Below, in pieces: positions 23,467 to 33,359 of a stretch of DNA of 64,000 nucleotides. Below the pieces are notes generated by a model, which was not told where the DNA came from, ran no database searches, and saw only the letters and a program-made list of their open reading frames with translations. Both the position numbers and the translations under genes were made by a program. Source of the stretch: Massilia norwichensis (GTDB lineage: Bacteria; Pseudomonadota; Gammaproteobacteria; Burkholderiales; Burkholderiaceae_D); the NCBI RefSeq assembly GCF_024753245.1, contig NZ_JANUGX010000029.1, positions 1-64,000 on the forward strand, read 5' to 3'. The stretch's first letter is position 1; the number at the start of each line of letters is the position of its first letter.

Positions 23467-24888
23467 ATGGGCTCCCAGCGCCTTCCCGCACGCCTGGCTG
23501 GCGCCAGCGCTGTCGCCGGCACGCTGCTGCTGGGCGCCTGCGCCGACGTCGGCATGCGGCCCTACCAGCGCCCCGATACCCCGGCCAAGGCCGCCTGGTC
23601 GAATTCGGCGAACGTGCCCTTCTCCCGCACCGAATGGATCGTACCGGACTGGTGGCGCGGCTTCGGCGACCCGACCCTCGATCAGCTGGTTCAGCGTGCG
23701 ATCGCCGGCAATGTCGACCTGGCGGTGCTGGCGGCGCGCATCGGCGTGGCGAATGCGCAGATCGGCGAAGCGCGTGCCGGCGCCCTGCCGACCCTGGATG
23801 CCGGCGCCGGCGCCAGTTTCGAAAAGAGCACCGGGCAAAAATTCACCAAGCAGTTCAACCTCGCCACCCAGACCAATTGGGACATCGACATCTGGGGCAA
23901 GGTCGAAAAAGGGGTACAAGCGCAAAAGGCCGAGTTTTCCGCCACCGAGGCCGACTGGCGCGCCGGTTACCTAAAACTGGTGGCGGACGTGTCGACGACC
24001 TATTTCCAGATCCTGCAATTCGACGAGCAGATCGCCCAGCAGCAGAAGGCGCTGGAGAAAAACCGCGAGATCCTGGCCACTTACCAGGCGATGGAGCAGA
24101 ACGGCCTGATTCCGCACACGCGCGTGCTGCAGCAATCGGCCGAGGTCAACCGCCTGAGCACGGACCTGATCGAACTGGGGCGCCTGCGCGCGCTGGCCGG
24201 CAACGCTCTCGCCACCCTGCTCGGCGTGCCGGCCGGCGATTACCGGTTGCCGGCCGGACGCCTGCAGGAGCGCGTCAAGGTGCCCGAGGTGCCGGGTGGC
24301 CTGCCCTCGCAGCTGCTCAAGCGCCGGCCCGACGTCGTCGCCGCTGAATACCGGGTATTGGAAGCGTATAACCTGACCGGCCAGGCCAAGCTGGCGCAGC
24401 TGCCGTCGATCAGCCTGACCGGACGCGGCGGCACCTCGAGCTTCGCGCTCGGCTCCCTGCTCAAGTCGTTTACGTTTGGCCTGCTCCCCAGCATCAATTT
24501 CCCCATCCTCGACCCGAGCGTGAAGGCGCGCGTCAAGACCAGCGAGGCGCAGACCAAAGTGGCCGAACAGGAGTACCGCAGCACCGTGATGGCCGCCTTC
24601 GAGGATGTCGAGAATGCGCTGGTCAATCTCGATGCGCACAAGAAGCAGAGAAGCGAGCTGCAACAGCAGGTCGACCAGTTGCAGCTGGTGGCCAGCACCA
24701 CCGATGCCCAGCGCAAGGAGGGCGTGGTGTCGCAGCTGGAAGTGTTCGAGACCGAGCGTTCGCTGCTGTCCGCGCAGCTGGCGCTGCTGGCCAACCAGCA
24801 GCAGATCCTGTCGGACACGGTGACTTTGTACAAAGCCCTGGGCGGCGGCTGGCCTCCGGACGTCGTGCGCGATGTGGCGGGCAAATGA
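23467..24888 (+). CDS. TolC/NodT-family outer-membrane lipoprotein
   Basis: This 473-residue outer-membrane channel subunit has a signal peptide with lipobox LLGAC near residue 24. Two TolC repeat halves follow. Marks are WWRGFGDPTLDQLVQRA and LAVLAARIGVANAQIGEAR near the start, RPDVVAAEYRVLEAYNLTG in the middle and QKVAEQEYRSTV-like helices later. TolC-type trimers form the exit duct of type I exporters. It starts 3 nt after the FHA-HD-GYP stop and overlaps the next gene, so it belongs to the plus-strand export operon and probably pairs with the HlyD protein at 26494-27894. Confidence 0.92.
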   Translation: MGSQRLPARLAGASAVAGTLLLGACADVGMRPYQRPDTPAKAAWSNSANVPFSRTEWIVPDWWRGFGDPTLDQLVQRAIAGNVDLAVLAARIGVANAQIGEARAGALPTLDAGAGASFEKSTGQKFTKQFNLATQTNWDIDIWGKVEKGVQAQKAEFSATEADWRAGYLKLVADVSTTYFQILQFDEQIAQQQKALEKNREILATYQAMEQNGLIPHTRVLQQSAEVNRLSTDLIELGRLRALAGNALATLLGVPAGDYRLPAGRLQERVKVPEVPGGLPSQLLKRRPDVVAAEYRVLEAYNLTGQAKLAQLPSISLTGRGGTSSFALGSLLKSFTFGLLPSINFPILDPSVKARVKTSEAQTKVAEQEYRSTVMAAFEDVENALVNLDAHKKQRSELQQQVDQLQLVASTTDAQRKEGVVSQLEVFETERSLLSAQLALLANQQQILSDTVTLYKALGGGWPPDVVRDVAGK

Positions 24889-26507
24889 TGGGGACTGAAG
24901 AAGCATTGGCCGGCAACAGCCAGGCGGCGATGGCGGCAGCGGCGAGCCAGCGCGTGGCGATCGTGCTGGAACCGCTGACCCATCCGGAACTGGGACCGGT
25001 CGCCATCGACGACAGCCTGTTCGCCATCGGCCGTACCGAACAACCCTTCGCCGGCTACCCGCCCGACATCGTCGGCGATCTGTCGCGCCGCCATGCGCGC
25101 ATCTTCACGGAAAACGGTGGTGCCTGGCTGGCGGACCTGGACAGCAAGAACGGCACCACCGTCAACGGCAAGCCGGTGCGCGACAGCATCGTGCGCCTGC
25201 GCGACGGCGACGAGATCGATTTTGCGCATGTGCTGGCCTACCGCGTGCGCCTGCAGGCGGCAGCGGCGCCGGCCACCCCGCCGGCGCGCCTCAGCGGACT
25301 GAGCTTGACGCCTGAGCGTCCCGAACTGGGACTGGAAACCATCGTCGTCACCAGCTTCCCTTTCCTGATCAGCAAGGTCGACGATACCTTTGCGCGCTAT
25401 CGCGACAAGGAGCCGCACCAGGTCGGCTATTTGTCGCGCCGCCATGCCCACATCTTCCTGAAAGGCGGCCAGCCCTGGATCGAAGACCTGGGCAGCACCA
25501 ACGGCACCTTCATCGGCGCGGTGCGGCTGGACGAGCATGCGCATGCGCTCGAGGATGGCGATGTGCTGGCCTTCGGCGGCCACCATTTCGTGTACCGCGT
25601 CGGCCTGCAGTGGGAGCAGCCGCCGGCGCAGGCCGCCGCCGATCCGACCGTCACCCGGATTGCGCATGGCGCTTCGGCCGCCAGCACGGGCGCGGGCGCG
25701 CCGCCAGCGCCGGCGGGGGAGGCCGACCACACCACTTTCGTCGCCTCGGCCGGCTCCTTTCTCGACATCTTCTGCGTCGACCGCGCCGCCGCCCAGGAGG
25801 ACGAGGTGAATCCGGCGCAGGCACCAGCCGCGGCCGAGGAAGCGGGCAAGCGCCCGCGCGGCAAGTTCACGATGATGGCGGCCGGCCTGCTGGAAGCGCT
25901 GGGCGCGGCCGGCGATGCCGAGCAGGCGAAGCTCAGGCGCTGGCTGATGCTCGCCAGCGCACTGGTGCTGGGCGCGGTGCTGGTGCTGCATCAGGCCGGC
26001 GCACCGCAGCGCCACTTGCAGGAACTGCTCGACCGCGGCGATGCCGCCACCGCCAGTACGCTGGCCGCCGAACAGCTCGCGCGCGACCCCGACAATGCCG
26101 AGCTGCGCGCGCTGGGCACCGAGGCGCTGTTGAAAGCCCGATTGCCGGCCTGGATGGCACAGCTGCAGGCCGGCCGCTTCGCTCCTGCCGCGCAGCTGCT
26201 GGCCGACATGCGCCGCCTGAGCCGGAACAATGCCGATGCCGCGCCGCTGGTGGCGGAGATCGCGTGGATCGGCGAGGTCGAGCAGTTCATCGCCGCGCGC
26301 GGCGGGGCCGAGGCGCCGGTGCGCAACCCGGCGGATCTCGCCCGCATCCGCCGCATCCTCGGCCAATGGCAGGATGAGCAGCAGGCGCACCAGCGCGCCG
26401 CCGCCACCATCGCCGCCTGGGTGCCGGCGTTCCGCGACACCTGGGCCCGGCTGGCGAGCGACCTGCGCAAGCTGGCGCTGACCGGAGGCAGCAATGGCAA
26501 CGAATAG
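24885..26507 (+). CDS. Double-FHA membrane protein
   Basis: This 540-residue protein has two FHA domains. FHA1 at about 24-125 shows IGRTEQ, LSRRHARI and SKNGTTVNG. FHA2 at about 150-240 shows LSRRHAHI and STNGTFIG. Both keep the Arg, Ser and Asn residues that read phosphothreonine. A Pro/Ala linker, one membrane helix near 352-370 and an Ala-rich helical C-terminus with TPR-like character follow. The start overlaps the TolC stop (ATGA type), and the end overlaps the HlyD start by 14 nt, so the three genes are co-translated. It may tether phosphorylated partners to the export machine, as Fha does in T6SSs. Topology is predicted, not shown. Confidence 0.88.
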   Translation: MMGTEEALAGNSQAAMAAAASQRVAIVLEPLTHPELGPVAIDDSLFAIGRTEQPFAGYPPDIVGDLSRRHARIFTENGGAWLADLDSKNGTTVNGKPVRDSIVRLRDGDEIDFAHVLAYRVRLQAAAAPATPPARLSGLSLTPERPELGLETIVVTSFPFLISKVDDTFARYRDKEPHQVGYLSRRHAHIFLKGGQPWIEDLGSTNGTFIGAVRLDEHAHALEDGDVLAFGGHHFVYRVGLQWEQPPAQAAADPTVTRIAHGASAASTGAGAPPAPAGEADHTTFVASAGSFLDIFCVDRAAAQEDEVNPAQAPAAAEEAGKRPRGKFTMMAAGLLEALGAAGDAEQAKLRRWLMLASALVLGAVLVLHQAGAPQRHLQELLDRGDAATASTLAAEQLARDPDNAELRALGTEALLKARLPAWMAQLQAGRFAPAAQLLADMRRLSRNNADAAPLVAEIAWIGEVEQFIAARGGAEAPVRNPADLARIRRILGQWQDEQQAHQRAAATIAAWVPAFRDTWARLASDLRKLALTGGSNGNE

Positions 26508-27894
26508 CAAGGCAGGCAAGCTGCTGGGCAGCGGCGCATTGCGGCCCCTGATCGGCACGCTGGAAGACCACAGCGACGAGGGCATCAGCATCCTGACCGC
26601 CGAGCCCTGGCGCTACACGCGGCTGGCGATCCAGGTCATGGTCGCGCTGGTGCTGGCGGGGCTGCTATGGTCCTTCTTCGGCCGCGCCGACGTGCTGGTC
26701 ACTGCGCCCGGTACCCTGGTGCCGGCGTCCGAGGTGCGGCGCCTGTATGCGCCGATCGACGGCGAGCTGGCCAACATCTACATCGCCGAGGGCCAGCCGG
26801 TGCTGAAGGGCGACGTGGTGGCGCGCCTGTACGCGCGCGGCGCGATCGAGGCCGCGCGCAATGCGCTGGAGGCGCGCTTGAAACTCGAGGATGCCGAACG
26901 CGAATGGAAGGAATTCCCGCAAAAGAAGGCGCTGCTGGACCAGCGCGTGGCGGCGCTGAAGGAAGCGATGGAGACCGAAGAAAGGCAGCACCAGCGCCGC
27001 CTGGCCGAGGGCACCAGCCAGCTCGCCCAGGGCCAGCGCGCGCAGACCCAGGAAGCGCGCGCCAACCTCGAGGATGCGCAGCGCGCCGTCGCTGCCGCCC
27101 GCGACGAAGCCGCCAAGTACGAACGCCTGTTCGCGCTGCCGGGCGGCGGCGGGGTCTCGCAGCTGCAGGTCGAGGGCAAGAAGAACGCGCTGCAGGCCGC
27201 CGAGAACGCGCTGCGGGTGGCGCAATCGCGGGTGAACGAGCTGAGTGCGCGCCAGAGCCTGGAAACCACGCAGGCGCAGTCGCAGCTGGAAACCAGCGGC
27301 CAGCAGCTGGCGTCGCTGCGCCTGCAGTACGAGGCGGCCACGCGCGAAGCCACCAATGTCGAGGAAAAGCTGCGCCTGCAGGTGCAGACGGCGCGCCTGG
27401 TGGCCGACGCCGCCTCGCGCATCCAGTTCGAGAACATCGACAAGGATAATTTCTTGCGCATCCAGGCGCCGGTGGATGGCGTGATCACCGAGGTGACCTC
27501 GACCCAGCCGGGCGACAAGATCCAGGCCAACACGCCGCTGGGCGGCATCGCGCCGAAGAACACGAAACCCATCCTGAAAGTCGAGATCGCCGAGCAGGAC
27601 CGCGCCTTCCTGCGCGAAGGCCAGCCGGTGCAGTTGAAATTCAATGCCTTTCCCTACCAGCGCTACGGCATCATCGGCGGGACGCTGCAGACGATCTCGC
27701 CGGCCACCAAGCTGTCCAGCGTGACCAAGCAGCCGGTCTACGAAGGCCGCATCGCGCTCGAGCGCGACCACTACACGGTCGGCGACACCGCCTATCCGCT
27801 GCGCTACGGCATGACGGCGGCGGCCGAGATCGTGGTGCGCAAGCGGCGGCTGATCGATATGGCGCTGGACCCGTTCCGGCAAATCAGTGGATAA
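26494..27894 (+). CDS. HlyD-family periplasmic adaptor
   Basis: This 466-residue membrane-fusion protein has one N-terminal membrane helix at about 44-64 (LAIQVMVALVLAGLLWSFFG). Next is a lipoyl-type segment LYAPIDGELANIYIAEGQPV, a long coiled coil of about 170 residues, and the second barrel half with IQAPVDGVITEVTSTQPGD, VEIAEQDRAFLREGQPV and a beta-barrel end. Adaptors link the ABC exporter to TolC. GGAGG precedes the ATG. It is the last gene of the plus-strand run and is convergent with the P450 gene. It is the only adaptor in the cluster, so it should serve the cNMP-C39 exporter. Confidence 0.93.
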   Translation: MATNSKAGKLLGSGALRPLIGTLEDHSDEGISILTAEPWRYTRLAIQVMVALVLAGLLWSFFGRADVLVTAPGTLVPASEVRRLYAPIDGELANIYIAEGQPVLKGDVVARLYARGAIEAARNALEARLKLEDAEREWKEFPQKKALLDQRVAALKEAMETEERQHQRRLAEGTSQLAQGQRAQTQEARANLEDAQRAVAAARDEAAKYERLFALPGGGGVSQLQVEGKKNALQAAENALRVAQSRVNELSARQSLETTQAQSQLETSGQQLASLRLQYEAATREATNVEEKLRLQVQTARLVADAASRIQFENIDKDNFLRIQAPVDGVITEVTSTQPGDKIQANTPLGGIAPKNTKPILKVEIAEQDRAFLREGQPVQLKFNAFPYQRYGIIGGTLQTISPATKLSSVTKQPVYEGRIALERDHYTVGDTAYPLRYGMTAAAEIVVRKRRLIDMALDPFRQISG

Positions 27895-27896
27895 GC

Positions 27897-29321
27897 CTAT
27901 TCGGTGAACTTGAAGCGCAGCGTGTAATTGTCCAGCGTCCCCGGCAGGCGGGCCGGATCGAGGCGCCGGCCGGGCGCCAGTTCGACCGCGCGGCCGTCGA
28001 GCAGGGCCGCCAGCATGCTGCTGGCCAGCAGCAGCACCAGGTTGCGGCCCGGGCAGCCGGCAGCGCCTTCGCTGAAGGGCACCAGCGGCCAGTCCTTGTC
28101 GCTGCGCTCCTTCAGCCACAGCTCCGGCGTGAACAGGTCGGCATGCGGCAGGCGTTGATCGTCGCGGTGGAAGAAGGGGGCGTAGACCAGCACCCCGGTG
28201 TCGGCCGGCATCGTGCCATTGTCCCAGTGCGTCGCGCGGGTGCTCTGGCGCAGGATCATCGGCGTGGTCGGCCATAGGCGCACCGCCTCCAGCACGGTGG
28301 CGCGCAGGAAGGGTAGGTGCTGGCGCGCCGGGTCGCTGCGCATGTCCTTGCGCGCGCGCGCCGCCTGGTCCGGGTGCGTGGCCAGCAGGGCCAGCGCGCG
28401 GAAGGTCGTCATGCCGGCGGCATCGAAGGCGAACAGCCATTGCGGCACCTGCTGTACGGGTTCGGTCCTGGGCGTGGTGGGCATGCCGGCCATCATGCCG
28501 GCCAGGCTGCCGGGTTCGGCGCGCGCCAGATAGCCGGCGATACGCTCGAAGAAGCGCTCGCGGGCTTGCCTGTCCTTCGGGTGGAAGATGGCCCAGTTGG
28601 CGTTGCGGCGCAATTTGACGGTCAGGTCGTTCAGTTCCTGGTCGTCCGCGGCGCTTTCGCCGAACACCACGCGCCGCACCAGCCGGTACCAGCCGCGGGC
28701 GAAGGCGTCCCAGTCCAGTTCTCCCCTGCGGCGCGCGATGGCGAGCATCCGCCCCACCTCTTCCTCGACCTTCGGCAGGAAGCTGTCCACCAAACTATGC
28801 ACGGCCTGGCGGTGGTCGAGCACGGCTTCGTTGTAGGCGCGCCGCTCGGTGCGCTCCTCGCCCTGCGAGATCAGCACGCCCTTGGGTTCGAAATGCGACA
28901 GTGCCGCCCGCTTTTCGGTGCTGGCGGGCGAAAACGGATCGGGCGATTCGTTCAGCACGCGGTGCACATGCGCGGGGGCGAGCACGACCGCCTGCTTGCG
29001 GATCGGCAGGCGCAACATCAGCGGTCCCTCGCCATATTTGTTGCGCAGTTTTTGCATGCGCTGCACGGCGCGCCGGTCCAGGGCGAAGCGTTCGGCCAGG
29101 CCGACCACCTTGGGTCTGCGGATGATGGCGCCCTTGGCCACAGCCGGGGCGAAGACGTCGAGGCCGAGGGCGATCGTGTCGAGGAGGCTGGCCTGGGGCA
29201 GCGCGTCGTCTGACGCCGGGGTCGAGCGGACCAGGGCTTTTCCCGTTACCAGGCCGACGCCGAATGCGCCAAGCACGCCGGCGGCGAGCAAGAGGTTGTC
29301 GTTGCGTTTCGTCATCGTCAT
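27897..29321 (-). CDS. Cytochrome P450
   Basis: This P450 of about 474 residues has an N-terminal hydrophobic segment (LLLAAGVLGAFGVGLV), an I-helix FAFDAAGMTT (about 298-307), an ExxR motif EAVRLWP (345-351) and the heme loop VPFSEGAAGCPGRN with the thiolate ligand near Cys423. I chose the ATG at 29321; an in-frame ATG 27 nt upstream would add an unlikely Cys-rich start. Substrate is unknown. It lies 73 nt downstream of the PQQ sugar dehydrogenase gene on the same strand and is convergent with the HlyD gene. A link to the export cluster is not evident. Confidence 0.87.
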   Translation of the reverse strand: MTMTKRNDNLLLAAGVLGAFGVGLVTGKALVRSTPASDDALPQASLLDTIALGLDVFAPAVAKGAIIRRPKVVGLAERFALDRRAVQRMQKLRNKYGEGPLMLRLPIRKQAVVLAPAHVHRVLNESPDPFSPASTEKRAALSHFEPKGVLISQGEERTERRAYNEAVLDHRQAVHSLVDSFLPKVEEEVGRMLAIARRRGELDWDAFARGWYRLVRRVVFGESAADDQELNDLTVKLRRNANWAIFHPKDRQARERFFERIAGYLARAEPGSLAGMMAGMPTTPRTEPVQQVPQWLFAFDAAGMTTFRALALLATHPDQAARARKDMRSDPARQHLPFLRATVLEAVRLWPTTPMILRQSTRATHWDNGTMPADTGVLVYAPFFHRDDQRLPHADLFTPELWLKERSDKDWPLVPFSEGAAGCPGRNLVLLLASSMLAALLDGRAVELAPGRRLDPARLPGTLDNYTLRFKFTE

Positions 29322-29394
29322 CTCGCACTTGCAGTAGATATCGAACACTCTACGTCAAGCGCTCATCCGGGCGCGCCCGCCTTATTGGCTTACC

Positions 29395-30636
29395 TTATTG
29401 GCCGCGTACGACTTTCCAGATTCCGTTTCCAGCCAGCACATACAGCTCGCCCTGGCCGTCGCGGCCGAAGGACACGACCTGCCCCGGTTTGGCGACGTTC
29501 CAGTCGCGCTGTTCGGTGGCGCTGCCGTCGGCAGCCAGGAAACTGCGCAGGAAGCCGGCGCAGTAGTCCGAATAGAAATAACGGCCGGCCAGTTCCGGGA
29601 TCGCCGCGCCGCGGTACACATAACCGCCGGTGATCGAACAGGGATTGCCGGCATCGCTGTGGCTGTATTCGAGTATCGGCAGCACCAGGCCGTTCCGGTC
29701 GCAGCTCTGGGCGCCGTAGCAGCTGCTGCCCTCCATCCTGTTCCAGCCGTAGTTCAGCCCGCCCTGGGTGCTGGACGCCAGGTCGATTTCCTCGCGCTGG
29801 GCCTGGCCTACGTCGGCGATATACAGCCGGTCGGCATCGAAGCTGAAACGCCAGGGGTTGCGCAGGCCATATGCCCAGATCTCGGGCCTGGCGCCGGCCT
29901 GGCCGCGGTAGGGATTGGTGGCCGGGATCGTGTAGGGGACCGTCGCACTGGCATTGCTCACGTCCAGGCGCAGCATCTTGCCGAGCAGGGAATTCAGGTT
30001 CTGCGCATTGCCGGGCGGGTCGCCGGCCGAGCCGCCGTCGCCGGTGCCGAGGTAGAGGTAGCCGTCCGGACCGAAGGCCACCAGCCCGCCGAAGTGGTTC
30101 GTGAAGGTCGGGTGCGGAATGCGGATGATGGTGATGCCTGAACCGGCATCGGCCCGGTTCGGATCGGCGGACACCGTGTAGCGCTCCACCACGATGTCGA
30201 GATCGGCGTTCGTGCGGTAGACGTAGAAGCGGCCGTTGGTCGCGTAGTTCGGGTCGAAAGCGAGCGACAGCAGGCCGCCTTCGCCGGTGACATTGGTCAG
30301 CGCACGGAGGTCGAGGAAGGGCTGGGCCAGCAGCGCGCCGTTCTGCAGCAGCAGGATGCGGCCGGCGCGCTCGACGATGAACTGGCGGGCGTCGCCCGGC
30401 GGCGCGGTGAGGAAGGTCGGGCTGGCCAGGTTGCTGGCGACCGGCGCCAGGGCCAGCGTCAGGGGCGTGGGCGCGGGCGGCTGGGCAACCGGTGGCGGTG
30501 GAGGAGGCGAGCCTGGCGCACCGGTAGCGGGCGCACTGCCGCCGCCACCGCAAGCGGCCAGCAGGGCGCCGCTCAGGCCGGCGAGGTAGATCGGCAAGGA
30601 AAACGGCAAGGGCAAACGCAAGCGCATGGACAGCAT
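29395..30636 (-). CDS. PQQ-dependent sugar dehydrogenase (GSDH family) lipoprotein
   Basis: This 413-residue lipoprotein has the lipobox LLAAC near residue 28 and a Gly/Pro-rich linker. A six-bladed propeller of the glucose/sorbosone dehydrogenase family follows: NLASPTFLTAPPGD, GEGGLLSLAFDPNYATNG, HFGGLVAFGPDGYLYLGTGDG, YGLRNPWRFSFD, DVGQAQREEID and GGYVYRG. Members such as YliI oxidise aldose sugars with PQQ in the periplasm. GGAGG stands before the ATG. PQQ synthesis genes are not in the window. Confidence 0.86.
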   Translation of the reverse strand: MLSMRLRLPLPFSLPIYLAGLSGALLAACGGGGSAPATGAPGSPPPPPPVAQPPAPTPLTLALAPVASNLASPTFLTAPPGDARQFIVERAGRILLLQNGALLAQPFLDLRALTNVTGEGGLLSLAFDPNYATNGRFYVYRTNADLDIVVERYTVSADPNRADAGSGITIIRIPHPTFTNHFGGLVAFGPDGYLYLGTGDGGSAGDPPGNAQNLNSLLGKMLRLDVSNASATVPYTIPATNPYRGQAGARPEIWAYGLRNPWRFSFDADRLYIADVGQAQREEIDLASSTQGGLNYGWNRMEGSSCYGAQSCDRNGLVLPILEYSHSDAGNPCSITGGYVYRGAAIPELAGRYFYSDYCAGFLRSFLAADGSATEQRDWNVAKPGQVVSFGRDGQGELYVLAGNGIWKVVRGQ

Positions 30637-30961
30637 TTCCGCCTCCGGACTGGTTGCCAGACTGGTGTCGAGGAGAATGCGCCAGGCCGGCGGGCTGTGG
30701 CGCGCGATTGGCTTCGCGTGCGAAAAGGTGGTGTCTGCTCGAAAAGCGGTGCATAATATGGCGCTTGTCTTCTGTCTTATATAAGACTTGGCCGCTTAGC
30801 AAGGTATTTGAAACAGTCGCTACGCGGCGAAAAGCGCCTCGCATCGGGTTAGATCGGTTAGGATCATCGCCTAACGGCCTGCGTGACCCGCGAGCCTTCA
30901 GACAGTCGATGTCATTTTTTTATCAGTTTCCCTACCTTCGCGAACACCGAGGAAAAAGCGT
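30637..30961. promoter_or_regulatory. Divergent promoter region before icd, with 14-bp palindrome
   Basis: This 325-nt gene-free stretch separates the sugar dehydrogenase from icd. It contains a perfect palindrome GTCTTATATAAGAC at 30774-30787, a shape typical of GntR-type operators and AT-rich enough to overlap a -10 box. A GAGGAAAAA ribosome site precedes icd. No other gene or repeat is seen. Confidence 0.55.
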
Positions 30962-33193
<2,232 letters not shown>

Positions 33194-33202
33194 TAGAAGC
33201 GC

Positions 33203-33222
33203 GGGCCTCTGCACGGAGGCCC
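33203..33222 (+). terminator. Hairpin after icd
   Basis: A 7-bp stem, GGGCCTC pairing with GAGGCCC, with a 6-nt loop lies 10 nt after the icd stop. The following bases are not a clear U-run, so termination may be weak. Confidence 0.45.
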
Positions 33223-33234
33223 CTGCTCTGTAAT

Positions 33235-33324
33235 ACGTCGTCCCCGCGCAGGCGGGGACCCAAGTTGGCAAGCGTTCCGGTAACGCCAGCAGTACTTGGG
33301 TCCCCGCCTTCGCGGGGACGACGT
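33235..33324. repeat. REP-like 31-bp inverted repeat between icd and M20 gene
   Basis: Two 31-nt arms (33235-33265 and 33294-33324) are inverted with a single mismatch across a 28-nt spacer. Each arm carries its own palindrome of the type GTCCCCGC-nnn-GCGGGGAC. Repeats with GTCCCCGC and GGGGACGACG are common intergenic REP/BIME elements in proteobacterial genomes (from memory). It probably folds strongly in mRNA and may shield the icd 3' end. Confidence 0.82.
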
Positions 33325-33359
33325 TTTTGGGCTTCGTTTTTGTATGCTAGTCTTGCAGG

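Noticed and set aside
22384-23925. Long minus-strand open frame (513 codons) opposite the HD-GYP and TolC genes
   Set aside because: It spans two genes with recognisable families on the plus strand and shows no domain itself.
24240-26591. Minus-strand frame of 783 codons opposite TolC and double-FHA genes
   Set aside because: Same reason: composition bias of a shadow frame, no motif.
27897-29321. P450 as a tailoring enzyme of the peptide cluster
   Set aside because: It is convergent with the cluster, follows the sugar dehydrogenase gene on its own strand, and nothing links it to the peptides.
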